A stretch of 64,000 bases of DNA from Bryum argenteum (GCA_037043015.1 CM073326.1:13338345-13402344), one strand, 5' to 3'; shown: positions 15,291 through 28,490, counted from the stretch's first letter. Numbers and translations are program-made. Notes: generated from the sequence alone by a model not told the origin.

Positions 15291-16124
15291 GATCACCGAA
15301 AAGTATTATGTTATAAAAGTAAATATTTGAGGCGATAAAGAGAAAAATGAATAACGAGAGTATGTACGAACTAATTACTCCCTCCGTCTCTAGAAAAAAA
15401 ACTAGATTTGGTTGGAACACCTCTCTCACAAAGAATTCAAAATCTCATGTTAGTAACTCAAACCATCTAGATCATTATATATTAAATAATACTAATATAC
15501 AAAAATTACAGATGGTAATTCAGACCATTTTAGCAAATCATGTTTGGAATAATCTAAGACATGCATGAGGTAACTATGTAAAAGAAAATAAAACTCTCAA
15601 CTTATCTTGAGGGTCACGTGAATAAGCCTTTGTTTGCTAATTACTCAATGTTCGTGTGCAAAGGTCGTAACACCAATGTTGTGACTACTAACCCCTTTCT
15701 AAGTGAACATTACGCTATTTTCTAGCTAGCTATCAGTGCCTCAAATGTTTTAGTTATTGCACAAGCCTTGAAATACCTATACAAGGAGGTTTGAGAATCC
15801 TTCAGCATAGTAATGATCATCATGTTGCCATAAAATGGAACCCATAATCTCCTCATTGGAGGCTAGGAGCTCCAACCACCAAGCCAATGCTTGTGGTGTC
15901 TTACATGCAACTGTGGTAAACATATCAGTTGGATGCACATTGTTTTGATAATAGTATAATACTTCAAAAATAAGTATATTCATATAACCTAAATTGTATT
16001 GAATCTCAATGAGAAATCTATAAATTTAAGATCATGGCAACATAAATAAAAATAAAAATCTTCTTAATCTCCCATAATTGCCTTACAAGGGTAAAAACAT
16101 GTTTGCAAATTCATATCATAAAGT
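15291..16124. other. intergenic, no gene recognised
   Basis: AT-rich DNA. At 15375-15388 the string TACTCCCTCCGTCT matches the ends of plant Stowaway-type MITEs, but I could not find the opposite end. Nothing else could be assigned. Confidence 0.4.
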
Positions 16125-16928
16125 ATGAATAAATGGCATGCTTCTTAGTGAAGGCAGCTTTTCATCTTGTGTTTCAAACATAAGGCATGTTTCACCATTG
16201 CAAGCCATTTATGTGAAATCAAATATAGTTTTTTATGATAATTTTCTACATTGGAGTGATCTTGAAATGCATCCCATAAAATTTGTAGTTGGAAGGTTTT
16301 TGATCTTGATAACATTAGTATTGAGATTGCAATGATGTTGCTACAATGAAAAAAGTGAAAAAATAGATGATTTTGAAGAGCTATATCTCCTTCATCCTTG
16401 TTAGGTTTTGACTTCATTTTTGGGGATTTATTCCAATCTTAGTTTAGTTTAGTGATAGAAAACTTAACGTGATCAAATATCTATTGAAGATAGGGCACAA
16501 ATTTGAGTGCAAAGGGTCTATTTTTTTACTATTTTTCCTTTGTTGATTTGATTTAATTTTCACCATTGGAAGGCTACTATTTGAGTTTAGATACTTTTTG
16601 GATGAATTTTTTTGGGTACAATACAGTCTCTTAAATGAAGATGAACAACTTTCTAGTTGGTAATTTTTTTATTGCAAATTTTATGTTGGTAGTATTTTCA
16701 CTTCAAAGTGAAAGTGATGGTACTTTGTAGCATGTATTGGACAATAAAGTGTTATTATCTCGCAATCTATAAGGATCCATGAGTCAAGTTTTAATCCTCA
16801 TAATCTACAACAAGTTCATTACAAGTTTGTATGGTTGAAATCTGAATGCTTATCTTTATTTTCATCTATTACACTTTATTTGAAAATGAGATTTTGGCTA
16901 TAAATAATCCAAGGACGTTCAAGGGTTA
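16125..16928 (-). mobile_element. truncated copy of the long TTAA-type element (class A), reverse orientation
   Basis: Reading the minus strand, the element starts at TTAA (16925-16928) with TTAACCCTTGAACGTCC, then follows the same order of landmarks as the copies at 35927 and 42034: 'TATGGTTG/CAACCGTACA', the 'TAGATTGCGAGAT' stretch, 'TTTCACTTTGAAGTG' and 'CCATTGCAA...'. Similarity stops near 16125, so about 160 bp of the far end, including its TIR, is missing or replaced. No coding capacity. Confidence 0.65.
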
Positions 16929-18850
16929 AAGCCTCAAAATTTTGGAGTTTCCCCAAATAGTGCCTTGAAATCTTTCAAAAGCCAAGTTAAGTGAAGAAAA
17001 CGACGAGTTTGAGTGGGAGTTGGGTCGATGGTCAAAGCAAATAGCAAGCCTTAAAAAAATGCTACCTTTGGCAAGTCAAGGGCATTTCTTTGAGGCAAAA
17101 TGTGGCAAGTCAAATAGCAAGTTATTGAGAAAGGATTATAATGTTTTCCCTCTAGATGAAGTTAGTTCTATTTCTTTAGCCAATTTCTTGGAGATGCTCT
17201 CATATGGTCACTCGTGATTTACTTTGTCAAACTCCAACTTTCTTAGTAAAAAAAAGTATCAATATTCAGACATAAATGTCAATGACATAAAAACAAGGCT
17301 AAGTTTGGCAACCTAGTAAAAAATATCGTGCATTGCTAACATAGTCTAAAAGTGGCGGCTCACTTTCTTCCTCAAATTTATGTTTGAGAGGAACCTTGCA
17401 CTTACTATCCTTGTCTTGCTCTGAACCTAGAATTTGGATATTGCGTACGCTTTCAGTCTTCGTACTCGGTACATATCTATTTAAGTAAGAGATAGAGAAA
17501 CAAGTCCCCTTACTTGGAAGATAGACAACATAGTTACTTGTTGCCTTGCTCAAATACTAAGAAACTCAGTCATTTCTATTACAAGTAACGCTTCAAACCA
17601 TTGACCTTCTCGGTAAATACCATATACTTCTTCACAACCAACAATCTTAGCACTTATGATTGCTTTCTTGATGATCAATCAAACTTAATGACATATACTA
17701 CAGTAAAAACCCCCATCTATTACTTGAAGGTTAGATTAGGTGTACCCAATGCAAATATACTTGAAGGACACCACTGCTCGGCATTTAATTGAGAGATCCC
17801 TTTCACCTTGAAACACACGCAACAAGTACATAAAGTGAAGAGTATTTATAACAAACAAACAAACCTAGTACTAGAAAATTCAAACTTGCAAGTGAAATGA
17901 AATAAGTATCTCTATGCACAACTTTGTGTTCTTTCTTGCCATGTCCTTGTTTAGTGTAGTTTGAACCTCGAGTAAACACTGGGCGTGTGGGGCCGCCATG
18001 TTGGCGGGAGGAAGGGTAGTTAAAGAAGGTGGATATTATTATTTTTTGCATTCAACAAACCATTGGAAGTGAAGAGTTAAATCAACTCCATGAGTCTCGT
18101 TGATTTTGCTTACTTGGTTAATGTAGGATGATTATAATCCGTGCAATTTCAAAATATATTTCCTGTCCCCATCAGTAGGATGACCAATGTCTTTAGCACA
18201 CCTCTTTAACACTTGATGTCATTTCAATGCTAGGCTTGTTGCTCAACACCGCAAAAACAAGTACATCACTATGATATGTCCAAGGTGAATAACATGTTCC
18301 TCCGGATCCGTTTAAGCATCTACTCCGGAAACACAACGCTACATGCTCTTATAACTCTCCATGTCAGGCATCCATTCATTGCCATATAAAGCAGAAAATA
18401 CGATACTTCAATACCAATTGTGGTGGTTCTTTGGTGCATTTCTCTCATGCTCATTTCTTTTGTTTCTTGAAGTAATCACAATTATCATATACTTAGTATC
18501 AATTCGAAGTTCCAATTTCCCCTTGTCCGGTGGCCATCGGGATATTAGCATTACGAAAGGACACTTCATTCACGCCGGCCCCTTAGAAAGGGACCGGAGT
18601 TTCTATCTATCTATCTATCAATTCGAAAGCATACTCGTTGGAAGATGAGGAGGCTTTAATCATCATTGGTATGGTCTAAGTAATACGTCCTTTTGTTTTT
18701 AAAAATCCACTACTACGATAAAAGGAATATCTCGATGTCTGAAATCCATTGCTTGGTAGAAAGATGTATTCGTTTATCGAATACACCATGGGCCTCAATA
18801 TAATGTCCTCAAAACAGATTTGCTCTGTGTGAGAGCAAACAACCAGGATG
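16929..18850. other. intergenic, no gene recognised
   Basis: AT-rich DNA. A 95-codon frame at 18361-18648 and an 84-codon frame at 17299-17553 (minus) have no recognisable domains. A short GC-richer patch with GGCCCC...GGGACC (about 18577-18598) and a TATC run (18603-18618) stand out but were not identified. I saw no LTRs or retroelement motifs. Confidence 0.35.
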
Positions 18851-18985
18851 CAATTTTCTCAGTGAAACTCACCCTCATGTATAAGAACATAGCTTTTGCT
18901 TGCAATTTTCTCACTGAAACTCACCCTCATGTACAAGAACATAGTTTTGGCTTGCAATTTTCTCACTGAAACTCACCCTCATGTA
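18851..18985. repeat. 52-bp tandem repeat split by the Tc1-like insertion
   Basis: Copies start at 18851, 18903 and 18955, 52 bp apart, each beginning CAATTTTCTCACTGAAACTC. The third copy breaks off at CTCATGTA (18985) and resumes as TACAAGAACATAGCTTTTGC at 20310, on the far side of the Tc1-like element. The repeat therefore predates the insertion. Confidence 0.9.
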
Positions 18986-20309
18986 CAGTCTCCTTCGGAA
19001 AGTCTTCGGACAACCAAGAAAACTGACTGTGGACAGCCGCATCACTTGGCATCAAATTTGATGTAGCACAATCCAAAATCCATGAACTGAACTCAAATTT
19101 TTTATACTCATCGACAACCAACACATGAAAATACAAGAAAAATCTTGAGTCAATTGAGAATCTCTTTTCGCAAGTATACCAATTTACCATCGAGTTGCTC
19201 CTCCCTTGGCCTTGATCACGTGACCATTACGGTGGGCAAACTTACAATCAAAGTTTCAAAGTTCTCAATGTCTAAGCCTACCCACACCTCTTGCAGAGCT
19301 ATCTTCATGTCCGGAATGTTTGTAATTGGTGTTGAGCGATCAGATATCGCTCTTCATCATGGCCCACACATTTTCAATCGGATTCAAAAACCGTGATCGT
19401 GCCGGCCATTCAAGCTTCTGCAATCCTCGATCTTCTCTCCATTTTTTTGGTGCAAGACTACGATGCACAGGAGCACCATCTTCCATGAGAATTGCCCCAG
19501 GAACTAACAACAAAAATTCTTTCAGAGGCCCTTCGTAAACTATATCCACAAAATCAAGAGCAGTTCGCTTTCCTGGTATCATAAACCCTAATGATGACCG
19601 TAGATTATTGTAGAAAGCACCCCAAATCATCACTGAAGTCCTACCGCTCTTGAAAGTTGGAGCCAAACAGTCCGGTTCGTAAGTTTCTTTGGTGCTACGC
19701 CACACTCGAATTTGCCGGAAATTTTTGCCAATTTCAAAGGTTGCCTCATCTCTCCAAATCACATTCTTCCACTGCTCTACGGTCCAATTGACATGACTTT
19801 TCGCAAAAGCAAGTCGCTTCTCTTTGTGAACACGTGAAAGAAACGGCTTTTTGCGAGCAATTCTACTTTGCAAACCAGAATCTTTCAATGCTTGTCTCAC
19901 AACAGTATGACTTACTTGGATAGGCAAAGAATTTGTGATGTCTGCCAATGTTGCCCTCCTGTTCTGCTTGGCTACTCGAACAATAGCTCTAGTATCCCGC
20001 TCTGACAACTTCTTTGGCCTTCCACTGCGTTGCGAGGTCTCCACGGTGTTTTCAATGCGGTACTTCTTCAGAATGTCAGAAATACTCTGTTTAGGTATAC
20101 CTAAAGAAACGACAATTTCACTCACTCTGCAGCCACCCTTGAACATCCCAACCACTTGAGCTTTTTCCTCTCCTGTGTACACCATGTTGTGAAAAGAAAT
20201 CTAGGGTTTGAAGGCCGACTGAAGAAATGGGAGCCGTTTGAAGTCAGTAGTGCGAGAACTCTGAAGAACCCTACATTCGATTTGTCCGAAGACTTTCCGA
20301 AGGGAACTG
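18986..20309 (-). mobile_element. Tc1-like (Tc1/mariner) DNA transposon with intact TIRs and TA duplication
   Basis: The element is 1324 bp. The left end reads CAGTCTCCTTCGGAAAGTCT and the right end, in reverse complement, CAGTTCCCTTCGGAAAGTCT; both continue with TCGGACAA, so the TIRs match in 26 of 28 positions. TA flanks both ends (18984-18985 and 20310-20311), the diagnostic target duplication. The size, TA target, CAGT-initial ends and enclosed transposase frame are classic Tc1. Well-preserved ends point to a fairly recent insertion. It sits about 660 bp upstream of the TPLATE start codon. Confidence 0.95.
19216..20185 (-). pseudogene. Tc1-like transposase, frameshifted near the C-terminus
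   Basis: From ATG (20183-20185) an open frame of 281 codons runs to a stop at 19340. The N-terminus is a paired-like helix-turn-helix (about residues 5-50, GIPKQSISDILKKY) followed by an RSGRPKKLSERD hinge as in Tc1 proteins. Catalytic positions are visible: D in WRDEATF, D in MEDGAPVHRS and E in NPIENVW. Right after NPIENVWAMMK the frame hits a stop, but one base over the next frame continues with ...KIALQEVWVGL..., the expected C-terminal end, to a TGA at 19216-19218. A single-base indel thus removes about 40 residues. The catalytic domain is otherwise complete. The protein is probably inactive. Confidence 0.9.
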
Positions 20310-20524
20310 TACAAGAACATAGCTTTTGCTTACGACCTTCACTCTTGATATAGTATTCCATTCGTTGCGACCGTCAAGCATTGTGGTCTGTGCGGGCTAA
20401 GTTGGGGTAGGTTCTACAGTAATGACCCCGCCATATTTACAGGACAATTTTATTCCCCTCCAATTGAAGAAAGTGCCTATAGTTCAAGTGTTAAATTTGA
20501 CATTATCAGGTCCCCTTGAGCAAA

Positions 20525-20604
20525 TTAACCCTTAAACGTCAGAGCATGCCCCTCGGGCTTGGTTTCCAGTGTATTTTCAGAGGGGCTTGACGTTTAAGGG
20601 TTAA
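20525..20604. mobile_element. 80-bp TTAA-type MITE in the TPLATE upstream region
   Basis: Perfect inverted ends TTAACCCTTAAACGTC and GACGTTTAAGGGTTAA. Between them lies GCCCCTCGGGCTTGG, shared with the 243-bp copy at 63040, of which this looks like an internal-deletion derivative. Non-coding. It lies 365 bp before the TPLATE ATG. Confidence 0.85.
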
Positions 20605-20750
20605 ATGCAAAGAAAACGTAATTCATCCGTCGATCGTCAAATATATGGATGAATATCATCGTCTTCTTCGAGTCTCCGGAGACAAAGATTTCACCACCCT
20701 CAGAACAAAAGCTTCGAAGACGGTGGCTATGGCGAAGTGCAAGAATCGAG

Positions 20751-20762
20751 TTTAGGGTTTAG
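20751..20762 (+). promoter_or_regulatory. telo-box (TTTAGGGTTTAG) upstream of TPLATE
   Basis: Two plant telomere-type units about 210 bp before the TPLATE ATG. A telo-box in promoter or leader is common in plant genes active in dividing cells. Confidence 0.5.
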
Positions 20763-20969
20763 TATCAAGCATTGTTGCAACGATTGCCATATTTTAGATC
20801 ACTTTTTGACTGAGGATCCATTGTCTGGCATTTCTTTTCGCAATGTGAGCGTCAGAATCGAGGGAACAGAGTTCGAAGAGACTATGGATCGATGCTTGCT
20901 GCATTGCACTTGAAGATGATTTGATCGGCGATTTTGAAACTTTTGGTGTGATTCTTGAAAGAGAGGGAG

Positions 20970-23900
20970 ATGGATCACGTGTTTGCCGCAATAAGGACGG
21001 AGCTCGCGACAAATGACAATCTGCGACAAGCGCAAGCTCTATTGCTGGTGCTGCAGCATGCGGCAGCGGGGAAGGACATATCCTCCATTTCCAGTGCAGT
21101 TTGCGACGAGATTATAGCGAGTCCGGCAAGTGCAGTGTGCAAGAAATTAGCTTTCGACTTGATCCGGTGCACACGCCTAACGGGCGATCAATGGGAAGTC
21201 GTGTGCAATGGGATTCGGAACGACTTTGATTTTACGGACTCCGATGTGACAGCCGCGGCCGTGTCCTTCTTGTCCGCCATTCCTTCATGGCGTCTTGGAA
21301 AATTCATCATCGATAGCAGCAAGGAGATCTCGAACTGCATTGTGCACGACAACCCGAACTTGCGCTACGCGATCGTGGAAACGCTCGGGTGCTTGCTTGC
21401 TCGCGATGATGTCGTTAATCTTTGCGTTACGAGCGCAGCATTGTTGGATACAGTGTCGGGCTGGTGGCGTCAGATCGGAGAAAGTATGTTGCATCCCTCT
21501 GACGCTGTGGCCAGAATCGCCTTCGAGGGAGTAGGCCGCTTGTTTCTGGAGTTCAGCACGAAGAAGCTGAGTCGATTGGCTGGTGATAAGCTGGTTCCGA
21601 GTGAGGATTCGCTTGCTATTCGAGCTGGCTGGGTTGTAGCTATGTGCAGGTTCGTCTGGGAGAAGCGGAATTTCTTGATGGCTCGATCGAAGGTGTTTAC
21701 AACGGATAGTTTCCGCGCGTCAGTGTTTCCACTCGTGTTCTCGGCGAAAGCTGTGGCGTCGAGAATGGTTGAAGATATGCAGGTTTGAGTTCTTTCATAT
21801 TTTAAATTTATAGTGGCTGAATGTAAGACCTTTGATAAGGAGACTTCCTGTCATATCTCTGAATTAGGCTAAATTACGAAGAGCTCAAAGTTTTCCTACC
21901 TCAATGCAGCCAGGTTTCACTTTTGATACTTTGCGAAATTTTCAAAGTGCAATTTCGTGAGAACAAACTATAGTTAGCTTGTGGCAGCAAACCGATTTTC
22001 TTCATCAATTGCTGCTTATGGTGCTTCCCATCCCTTTGGAATTGAACACCTTCTAATGCTGTACAATATTAATGCACACTGCGCAAGGGCTTAAATTTTA
22101 TGTCTATATCTGAAACGGCATACAGTTTGTTGTGCGAACATCCCGCCTAGCCCCTGAAGGGAGTTGGCCTTGCATATTCCAAACTATGATCATCCTTGGA
22201 CGTTATACAACCACGCTAGTGTGTTTTCTTCTCCCCTAATACGATTCTGTTTCCAGATTCTGTCAGGTTTACGGGGAACTCCTCGGCTGGCCATTCAAGA
22301 GACGGACTTTCGCAATGCTGAACACATTCTTGGAATTTCCGATGTTGTTTCACACCTCATGCCCTATTTATTTGTCCTCGACCCTGCGTTAGTGTACGAG
22401 GTCAGTGTCAACCTCCTGTCTTTAGCAGACGTGCCCGGTGGAAAGCCAGAGTGGGCGTCAGCACCGATTACTGCCCTTCTGACTCTCTGGGATCGCCAAG
22501 AGTTCAATGCGGGCCGAGAGAGCATTGTCCGAGCAGTTGTTAAGTACCTTCAGCTTTTGGATCTACACTTGCAGGTTAAACAACTCACTAAATTGTCTGG
22601 GTTGTCTGAATTCATGCTCTACTTTTTACTGCACTGGAGACCAGAGGTACTCATATTTGTAAATCGCTCTACAGGTTTCTCTCTTCAAGCGGCTTCTTCT
22701 GATGGTCAGGAATCTTAGAGTGGAAGCAGATCGCATGCATGCACTTGCGTGCATCTGCCGGACTGCTCTTAGTGTGGACCTGTTTGCAAAAGAAAGCGTT
22801 AGGAGAGGTCAAAAACCTCTACAGAATACGAATATAGCTGCGTTGTTTGAGGATGGGAAGATTAGGGAGGATCTCGCTAGCATAAATAGCGAGAGTCTCT
22901 TTCGAGAAGAATTGGTTGCTTGTCTTGTTGAAAGTTGTTTTCAGCTCTCTGTCCCTCTTCCCAAGACGAAGACTACCGGTCCTGAGAGCCGTGTCATTGG
23001 CGCGCTAAATTATGGCACAATGTCAGGTGCTATGAGTTGGACTCAATCCGCTCTTGAAGTTGTTGAGGTTTGCCGGCCTTGTGTGAAGTGGGATTGTCAA
23101 GGTAATTGTCTCTCTTTTCTGTTTTACTTCTCGTAAGAGGAAATTTCATTTATCATTGTCACTTTATTGCTTTGTTTCATGTTATTATGTTGCAACTTCC
23201 GTATCGAGTTTCTAATATTCTTAGAACAGGAGCTGTGCTAAGCTTTTGGAGATCTTTGCTGCCGTTTGTGAGGCACCGGTTCTATGTTTACAAAAGTAAT
23301 GTGGCTCTCTACATGATGCAGGCCGGACATACGCCATGGACTGCTACCTGAAGTTGCTAGTGCGCTTGTGCCATATCTATGATACTGTTGGGGGTGTGAA
23401 GAAGGCTAAGGATGGAGCTTCTCCTGAACAAATCTTGGCGGAGACCCGTTTGCAAGCCTTGCAAACGCAACTTGTGAAAGACTTAAGCGAGGTTTGAATT
23501 TGATGATCATTTCAATGTCGTATACATGGATATGATATTTTCAAGGACTATCGATTCCAAATGTCGATCAAGTTCCCTTGTAGTTGTCTTTCATTTGGTT
23601 CGAACCTTTCCAAGGATACAGGTCTGAGTCGTTTCATTGAATTGTTTTGATGCGTCCAGGTCACGACGGCAAGATTGAAAGCTCGTGTCATCTGGGCTTT
23701 GGCCGAGCACTTTAATCTTGAAGGCTTAGACCCTTTGCTAGCAGATGATCCCGAAGATCCTCTAAATATTATCATTGATCAAATCCACAAAGTCATGTTC
23801 AATACAGATACCTCGGCAACCGTCAGCAACAGGTGCACAACAATGTTTTGGCATGTTTATTCGCGAATGTTTTATTAAATAGCGCGAAGATGGTAGTATG

Positions 23901-26736
23901 TGTCGGTTACGGCGACACCGATGTGTTGCCTTTACATCGTTCCCTTCTAAAACCTGTTAATCTCTGTTATGACCATGAGCTATTATTTGTGTTTATCGGT
24001 AGATCTATCAAGGAAATACGGTTGAGTCGAAGATCTGGAGTGACTTGTGGGTTTTCTTGTCTTTTAAGAGTGTCGGACTCACTTTTACTTTTCTGGTCCT
24101 GCAGGTTACAGGATGTACAGGCTTTACTTGTAAGTTCAGAGCATTTGGGATCAAGGAATTTGAGAGCAGGGCAAATGTTGACCAAAGAACTTGAGGACTT
24201 CAGAAATAGCGCTTTCGCTGATTCTGTGAATAAACATCAATGTCGGCTCGTCTTGCAGAAGTTCAAGTACATCTTCAAACATCCCGATTCCAAGTAAGAT
24301 ATGTCTTGCTCACGATTGTAATTGATCGTTGAGTAAACGCTATGTAGATCCATGAGAAATGTGCAACCGACCTTATCTTTTAAAAATGACTGTTGTCTAA
24401 GATCCTTTTCCAATTATTACGTTCTTTTCCTTGTAGATTTGAATGCGTTGTAGAAATGTTCATTACATGTCATTCGCTCATAACGGTTGCAGTATGCTGT
24501 TTTTAGTATTGCTCCTGAAGGTATAGATTTACTTGCATACTTTTGAATTATGCAGACCTTGTAATGAAGGCAATGTCTTTTCTGCAAGTACCTAACGGGT
24601 GGGATTTTTGTCTTTTGTAAAGGTGGGTAGGAAATTCAGGTGCTACAGGCGACTACCCTTTTACTCACCACAAGCTTTCCGTCCAGTACTTTGATGCATC
24701 GGCAGCTCAGGATCGTAAGCTCGAAGATCTAGTCCACACCGCTGTTCAGGAGCTTTGGAGGCCTGCACAAAGCGAACTCTCCTTGGCCACGTCTGGAATG
24801 ACGTACACGAAGCCTCCTCCAATACCCAAAACTTTATCTGGCAGCAGCGATCCTTGCTATGTTGAGGCTTACCATTTGACTGATTTTCATGAAAGGAGGT
24901 TAACTCTGCATTTGAAGGTACGGGAAGTGCCAATTACCCTGAAATCGTAATCATCAATATGAATTAGTTCAAGAACTCGATTATTAGAGATCGGCCATTA
25001 TTTACTCAAAACACTTGTTTATTCCAACAAGACGGTAACTCTTCTGAACATTCTTCAGATTCTTAACTTGACTGAGCAAGAGCTCAAGCGAGTGGATGTG
25101 CGTGTCGGGCTTATGGGTGCACTCCGATTTATGGACGGCTCTCCACAGGGCGTTCGCCAATTACAACAGCTCCATTCTCAAGTGAGCTTTCTGGACTCTT
25201 GATACTGATTTTAAGAAATGATGGCACAAGTAGTTCGAAAGACCAATTTTTAAGGTCAGGAAAGAGACCTCTTCTTTGCAACTACAACAGCAGAGGACTT
25301 ATGAAGATTTTGAAGTGAGAGCAATCGACGGAGCCATAACGAGCTGAAATGGTTTTGTAGGATCCGGTGTTATCTAGTGTGACAGTTGGGGTATCAAGGT
25401 TTGAGCGGTGTTCTCTGTGTGTACAACTTCTGTACTATCCATTCTTTGGTGGAGTTGGTTTGGCCAACGAAAAGGAAGGCGAGGGTGCTGCAGAAGAAGG
25501 AGCTCATGGAGTAAGATTGCGTAAAAACTACTCATCCGAATACGGAGAACCAGTGGTCTTGCGGTGTGGATCTTATCGGCTACCTCTTATTGAACTACTA
25601 GTGCCGTATGCTCTCTCTCCTGTGGAGTTTTTCAGGCTCTGGCCAAGCTTGCCTGCAATTGCTGAGTACACTGGAGCGTACACCTATGAAAGTGTAGGAG
25701 TGAAAGCTGCAACTGTGAGTGGAGGATACATGGAACCAGCCGTTTTACCCATCCTCTCAGGACTTAAAGCCTTGTCATCTAAACCGTTTCATAAAGTCTG
25801 CTCCCACGTCCTAAGGAGTGTGGCTGGGTTTCAGGTATGCTTGTCTGGCCCTCCGAATTTTCTGATTCTTAGTTCATTCAGAAGATAAGAGTCATTCATA
25901 GCATCAGTATCTTTTAAGTGGTCAGTACTTGCATAGTAAAGTAAACTTGCCCTGAGCAGTGTTGACGATTTAGCCCTCTACTATGCTATAGAACAGAAGC
26001 AGTTTTTACGACGAAGAAGTATTGGTTCCTTTTTCTAGGTTATATCTTTATTAGACCTCCAAGCTGTTGAGGTTTTCAGCACTGTTATGTCCTCCCATCC
26101 TGATGTCTGCTATTTATTATGCAGATTTGTTATGCTGCCAAATCTTGGTATGGTGACGTAGTGGGTATGATGATCTTCGGTGCAAGCGAAGTCAGTGGAG
26201 ATGTGGATCTAGGTGAAGAGACGAAGACCATGGTATGCAAGTTTGTAGTGAGGGCGTCATCAGGAAAGCTTGTGGATGAGATCAGTGCTGATGTTCAAAC
26301 TTGGCTTGATGATTTGACGGACAATGCTGTTCGGGGTGTCTCCGAGGAGGAAGTCGAGGTTAGTAGCGCTTGAGCCTTCGTGCTTTTCAACCGTTTAAAG
26401 TCTTATATTTGTGTCCTCTTAGCAGAGCCAATATCACATGTTTACTGGCAATAACTTCATGGACTTCTTGACGTGTGTCAGGCGGCTGCTGCGGACAAAA
26501 TGAAAAGGTTAATGGAGATTTTAGCTGTGATCAAAGCTAAACCACCACCAAAGGACGAGCCTGAACTTGATGCAGATTCAGATGATGATAGCTTACTTCC
26601 AGGCTTAGAAAGGAAACCGAAGAAAAAGCCCACCACTCTTTTCCTACCTTCTCCTGAAGATATGGAGCATCAGGCATTGCAATCGGCTGTGTTACATGAG
26701 TGGCGAACATTCCGACTTCAGCAGTCTGTAAGCTAG
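20970..26736 (+). CDS. TPLATE: TPLATE, adaptin-like subunit of the TPLATE endocytic complex, 11 exons
   Basis: TPLATE is a core subunit of the plant TPLATE/TSET adaptor complex that starts clathrin-mediated endocytosis at the plasma membrane and guides cell-plate formation. Exons: 20970-21782, 22257-22574, 22675-23101, 23322-23491, 23660-23832, 24105-24293, 24623-24917, 25059-25181, 25361-25834, 26125-26358, 26482-26736; 3471 nt, 1156 aa, against about 1176 in Arabidopsis. The alignment is visible along the whole length: ASPASAVCKKLAFDLIR, LADVPGGKPEW, LTLWDRQEF, MVRNLRVE.DRMHALACICRTAL, EVCRPCVKWDC, LEGLDPLLADDP, ELGEP-like GEPVVLRC, SPVEFFRLWPSLPA.AEYTG, VGMMIFGASEVS and a closing EHQALQSAVLHEW. 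The N-terminal half is the alpha-helical adaptin trunk and the C-terminal part the appendage. The acidic/Lys-rich stretch before the end is shorter than in Arabidopsis. Start: first ATG in frame, giving MDHVFAAIRTEL, as in the family. Confidence 0.97.
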
Positions 26737-28490
26737 ACTATAGGACCTCACATTAGGTATACTGCAATTCATTCACCCACCAGCCATTTCTTTTACTTAT
26801 CATCCAGTTGAGTTAGCGCCCACTTTCTGAACAGCAAGATTACTTGTTGATTCGCCTAGTTGTACCATTTTTTTAACATTAGCAGGTTGGCTGCATTTAT
26901 CATGAGGAGAGCTCTCGCCTCAATTCACTGAATTCCGTTTGGAGAATCAAGGGCTTGTCCTAACTCTTTTTCTTCAGTTTCTATCGTCTTCCCAAGGATG
27001 ACGTAGCTTTCACGAGGGTCTTAACTCTCAACCGTCATGAATGACGTGGTGGATCACCTGTAGGTAACCCTCGAAGAAATTAATATCCCAATTTTGGAGC
27101 CGATTGACAGGATAAGGATGAGCAAGCCACCGATAATAATGACCCCGAATGTGGTTCGCCTTCCGATCATCATTACACTTGTGTGACCGTACATAATTGA
27201 AATTAAAATACTGTATTTTTTCTGTACTTGAACATTGATGTTTCATGCGGATTCAATCATACTCAACGTCTTACTCAATTGCGAAATCCTGCAAGAAAAT
27301 TGGATATCAAGCTAATTCCTGTAGCTGCTCATGATTGGGATGGCGGCAATGGTGTGCAGGAGAATTAAACAATCTAATCACGAAATGGCGCTCAGGCCAG
27401 ATTCTCAGAATGAGGGGGAGATGCGAAAGTATCCTTGTCTGTCTGATGTACAGGCAGCCCTGGAAGCCCTCCTCGATTGCTAATCGGAAAAAGGTGGGAG
27501 AAAGATCCCAAATAAAGTGATACTATGCAGCAACATCTCACTATGCAACAGTGATACTATCAGGTGACTCAGTGCAACGTAATGTGATCATGGAGGAATA
27601 CTCTGCTCAGATCCATGCCGTTGCTAGTGAACTTAAATGCAATCCACGTGACTATTTGACTGCATTCAGATGAGATCATCCACGTACTCACTCCAAACCC
27701 TAGTGGCGATGTTTCTTTTATTTCTTGATAAGCGTGTCGGTAGAATCTTCGCACTTCAATGTCTCCCTCTGATTTATAGTAGTCATTCATACAATATGGC
27801 AATCACTGGTGGTTGATATACTGCAGATAAACGTAATACAAAGACGCAAATCGTATTATGTTAACGATTCCACATCCTCATGAAAAGGCCAGTATATGAG
27901 CATCACGTATGTACAGTTTGGAACAAAGAACTCGCTACTAATCTATCGCATATCTACACGAGAGGGATTGAGATGAAAGAAAACTACCATGATACCGTGA
28001 AATTTACACATAATATTACCAGGTACGCAGAAGGAGCTTCCTCTATGAACAATCCTTTCAGCAATACTAAGTGATTGTTGTAGATGCAGAAAGAAGTAAT
28101 CGCTACTGTACAAGAAGCGAAGCGAACAAATAACCTATGCAAAATTGTCAAAGAACACTCACAAAATTGCTGCCAAGGACTACTGAAAGCGGGTACGTAG
28201 TAGACCGGTGGGAATTCGATACCCATACAACCCTCCTTCCTCCGCCACTCTCAGTAGTTTTCATCTCTTACAAGCAAGCAAGCAAGAGACGAGTCCTTGG
28301 CAGACAAACATGGAAGATTATCAGCTCAAGAGAAAGCTGATTCTCGATTCCATGCATCTCCCTCATAATGGCCTCCAATTGTTGTCGCGATTCGTAGTCT
28401 CCATCAGGACGCAAATGGGCTGATTTCTGAATCTTGCATGGTATCTGCGATCTTGTCTGAAAGCCTGCTCTAGATACCCTCGGCGTCCTT
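26737..28490. other. convergent spacer between TPLATE and the bHLH gene
   Basis: Holds the two 3' UTRs. Only short open frames without recognisable motifs occur. No repeat element, RNA gene or transposon end was recognised. Confidence 0.45.

Noticed and set aside
15085..15429. Pro/Thr/Tyr-repeat protein on the minus strand
   Set aside because: It is a translation of the 8-mer minisatellite.
18361..18648. 95-codon frame with a hydrophobic stretch, considered as an organelle-derived fragment
   Set aside because: I could not match it to a mitochondrial or plastid gene; a single frame is not enough.
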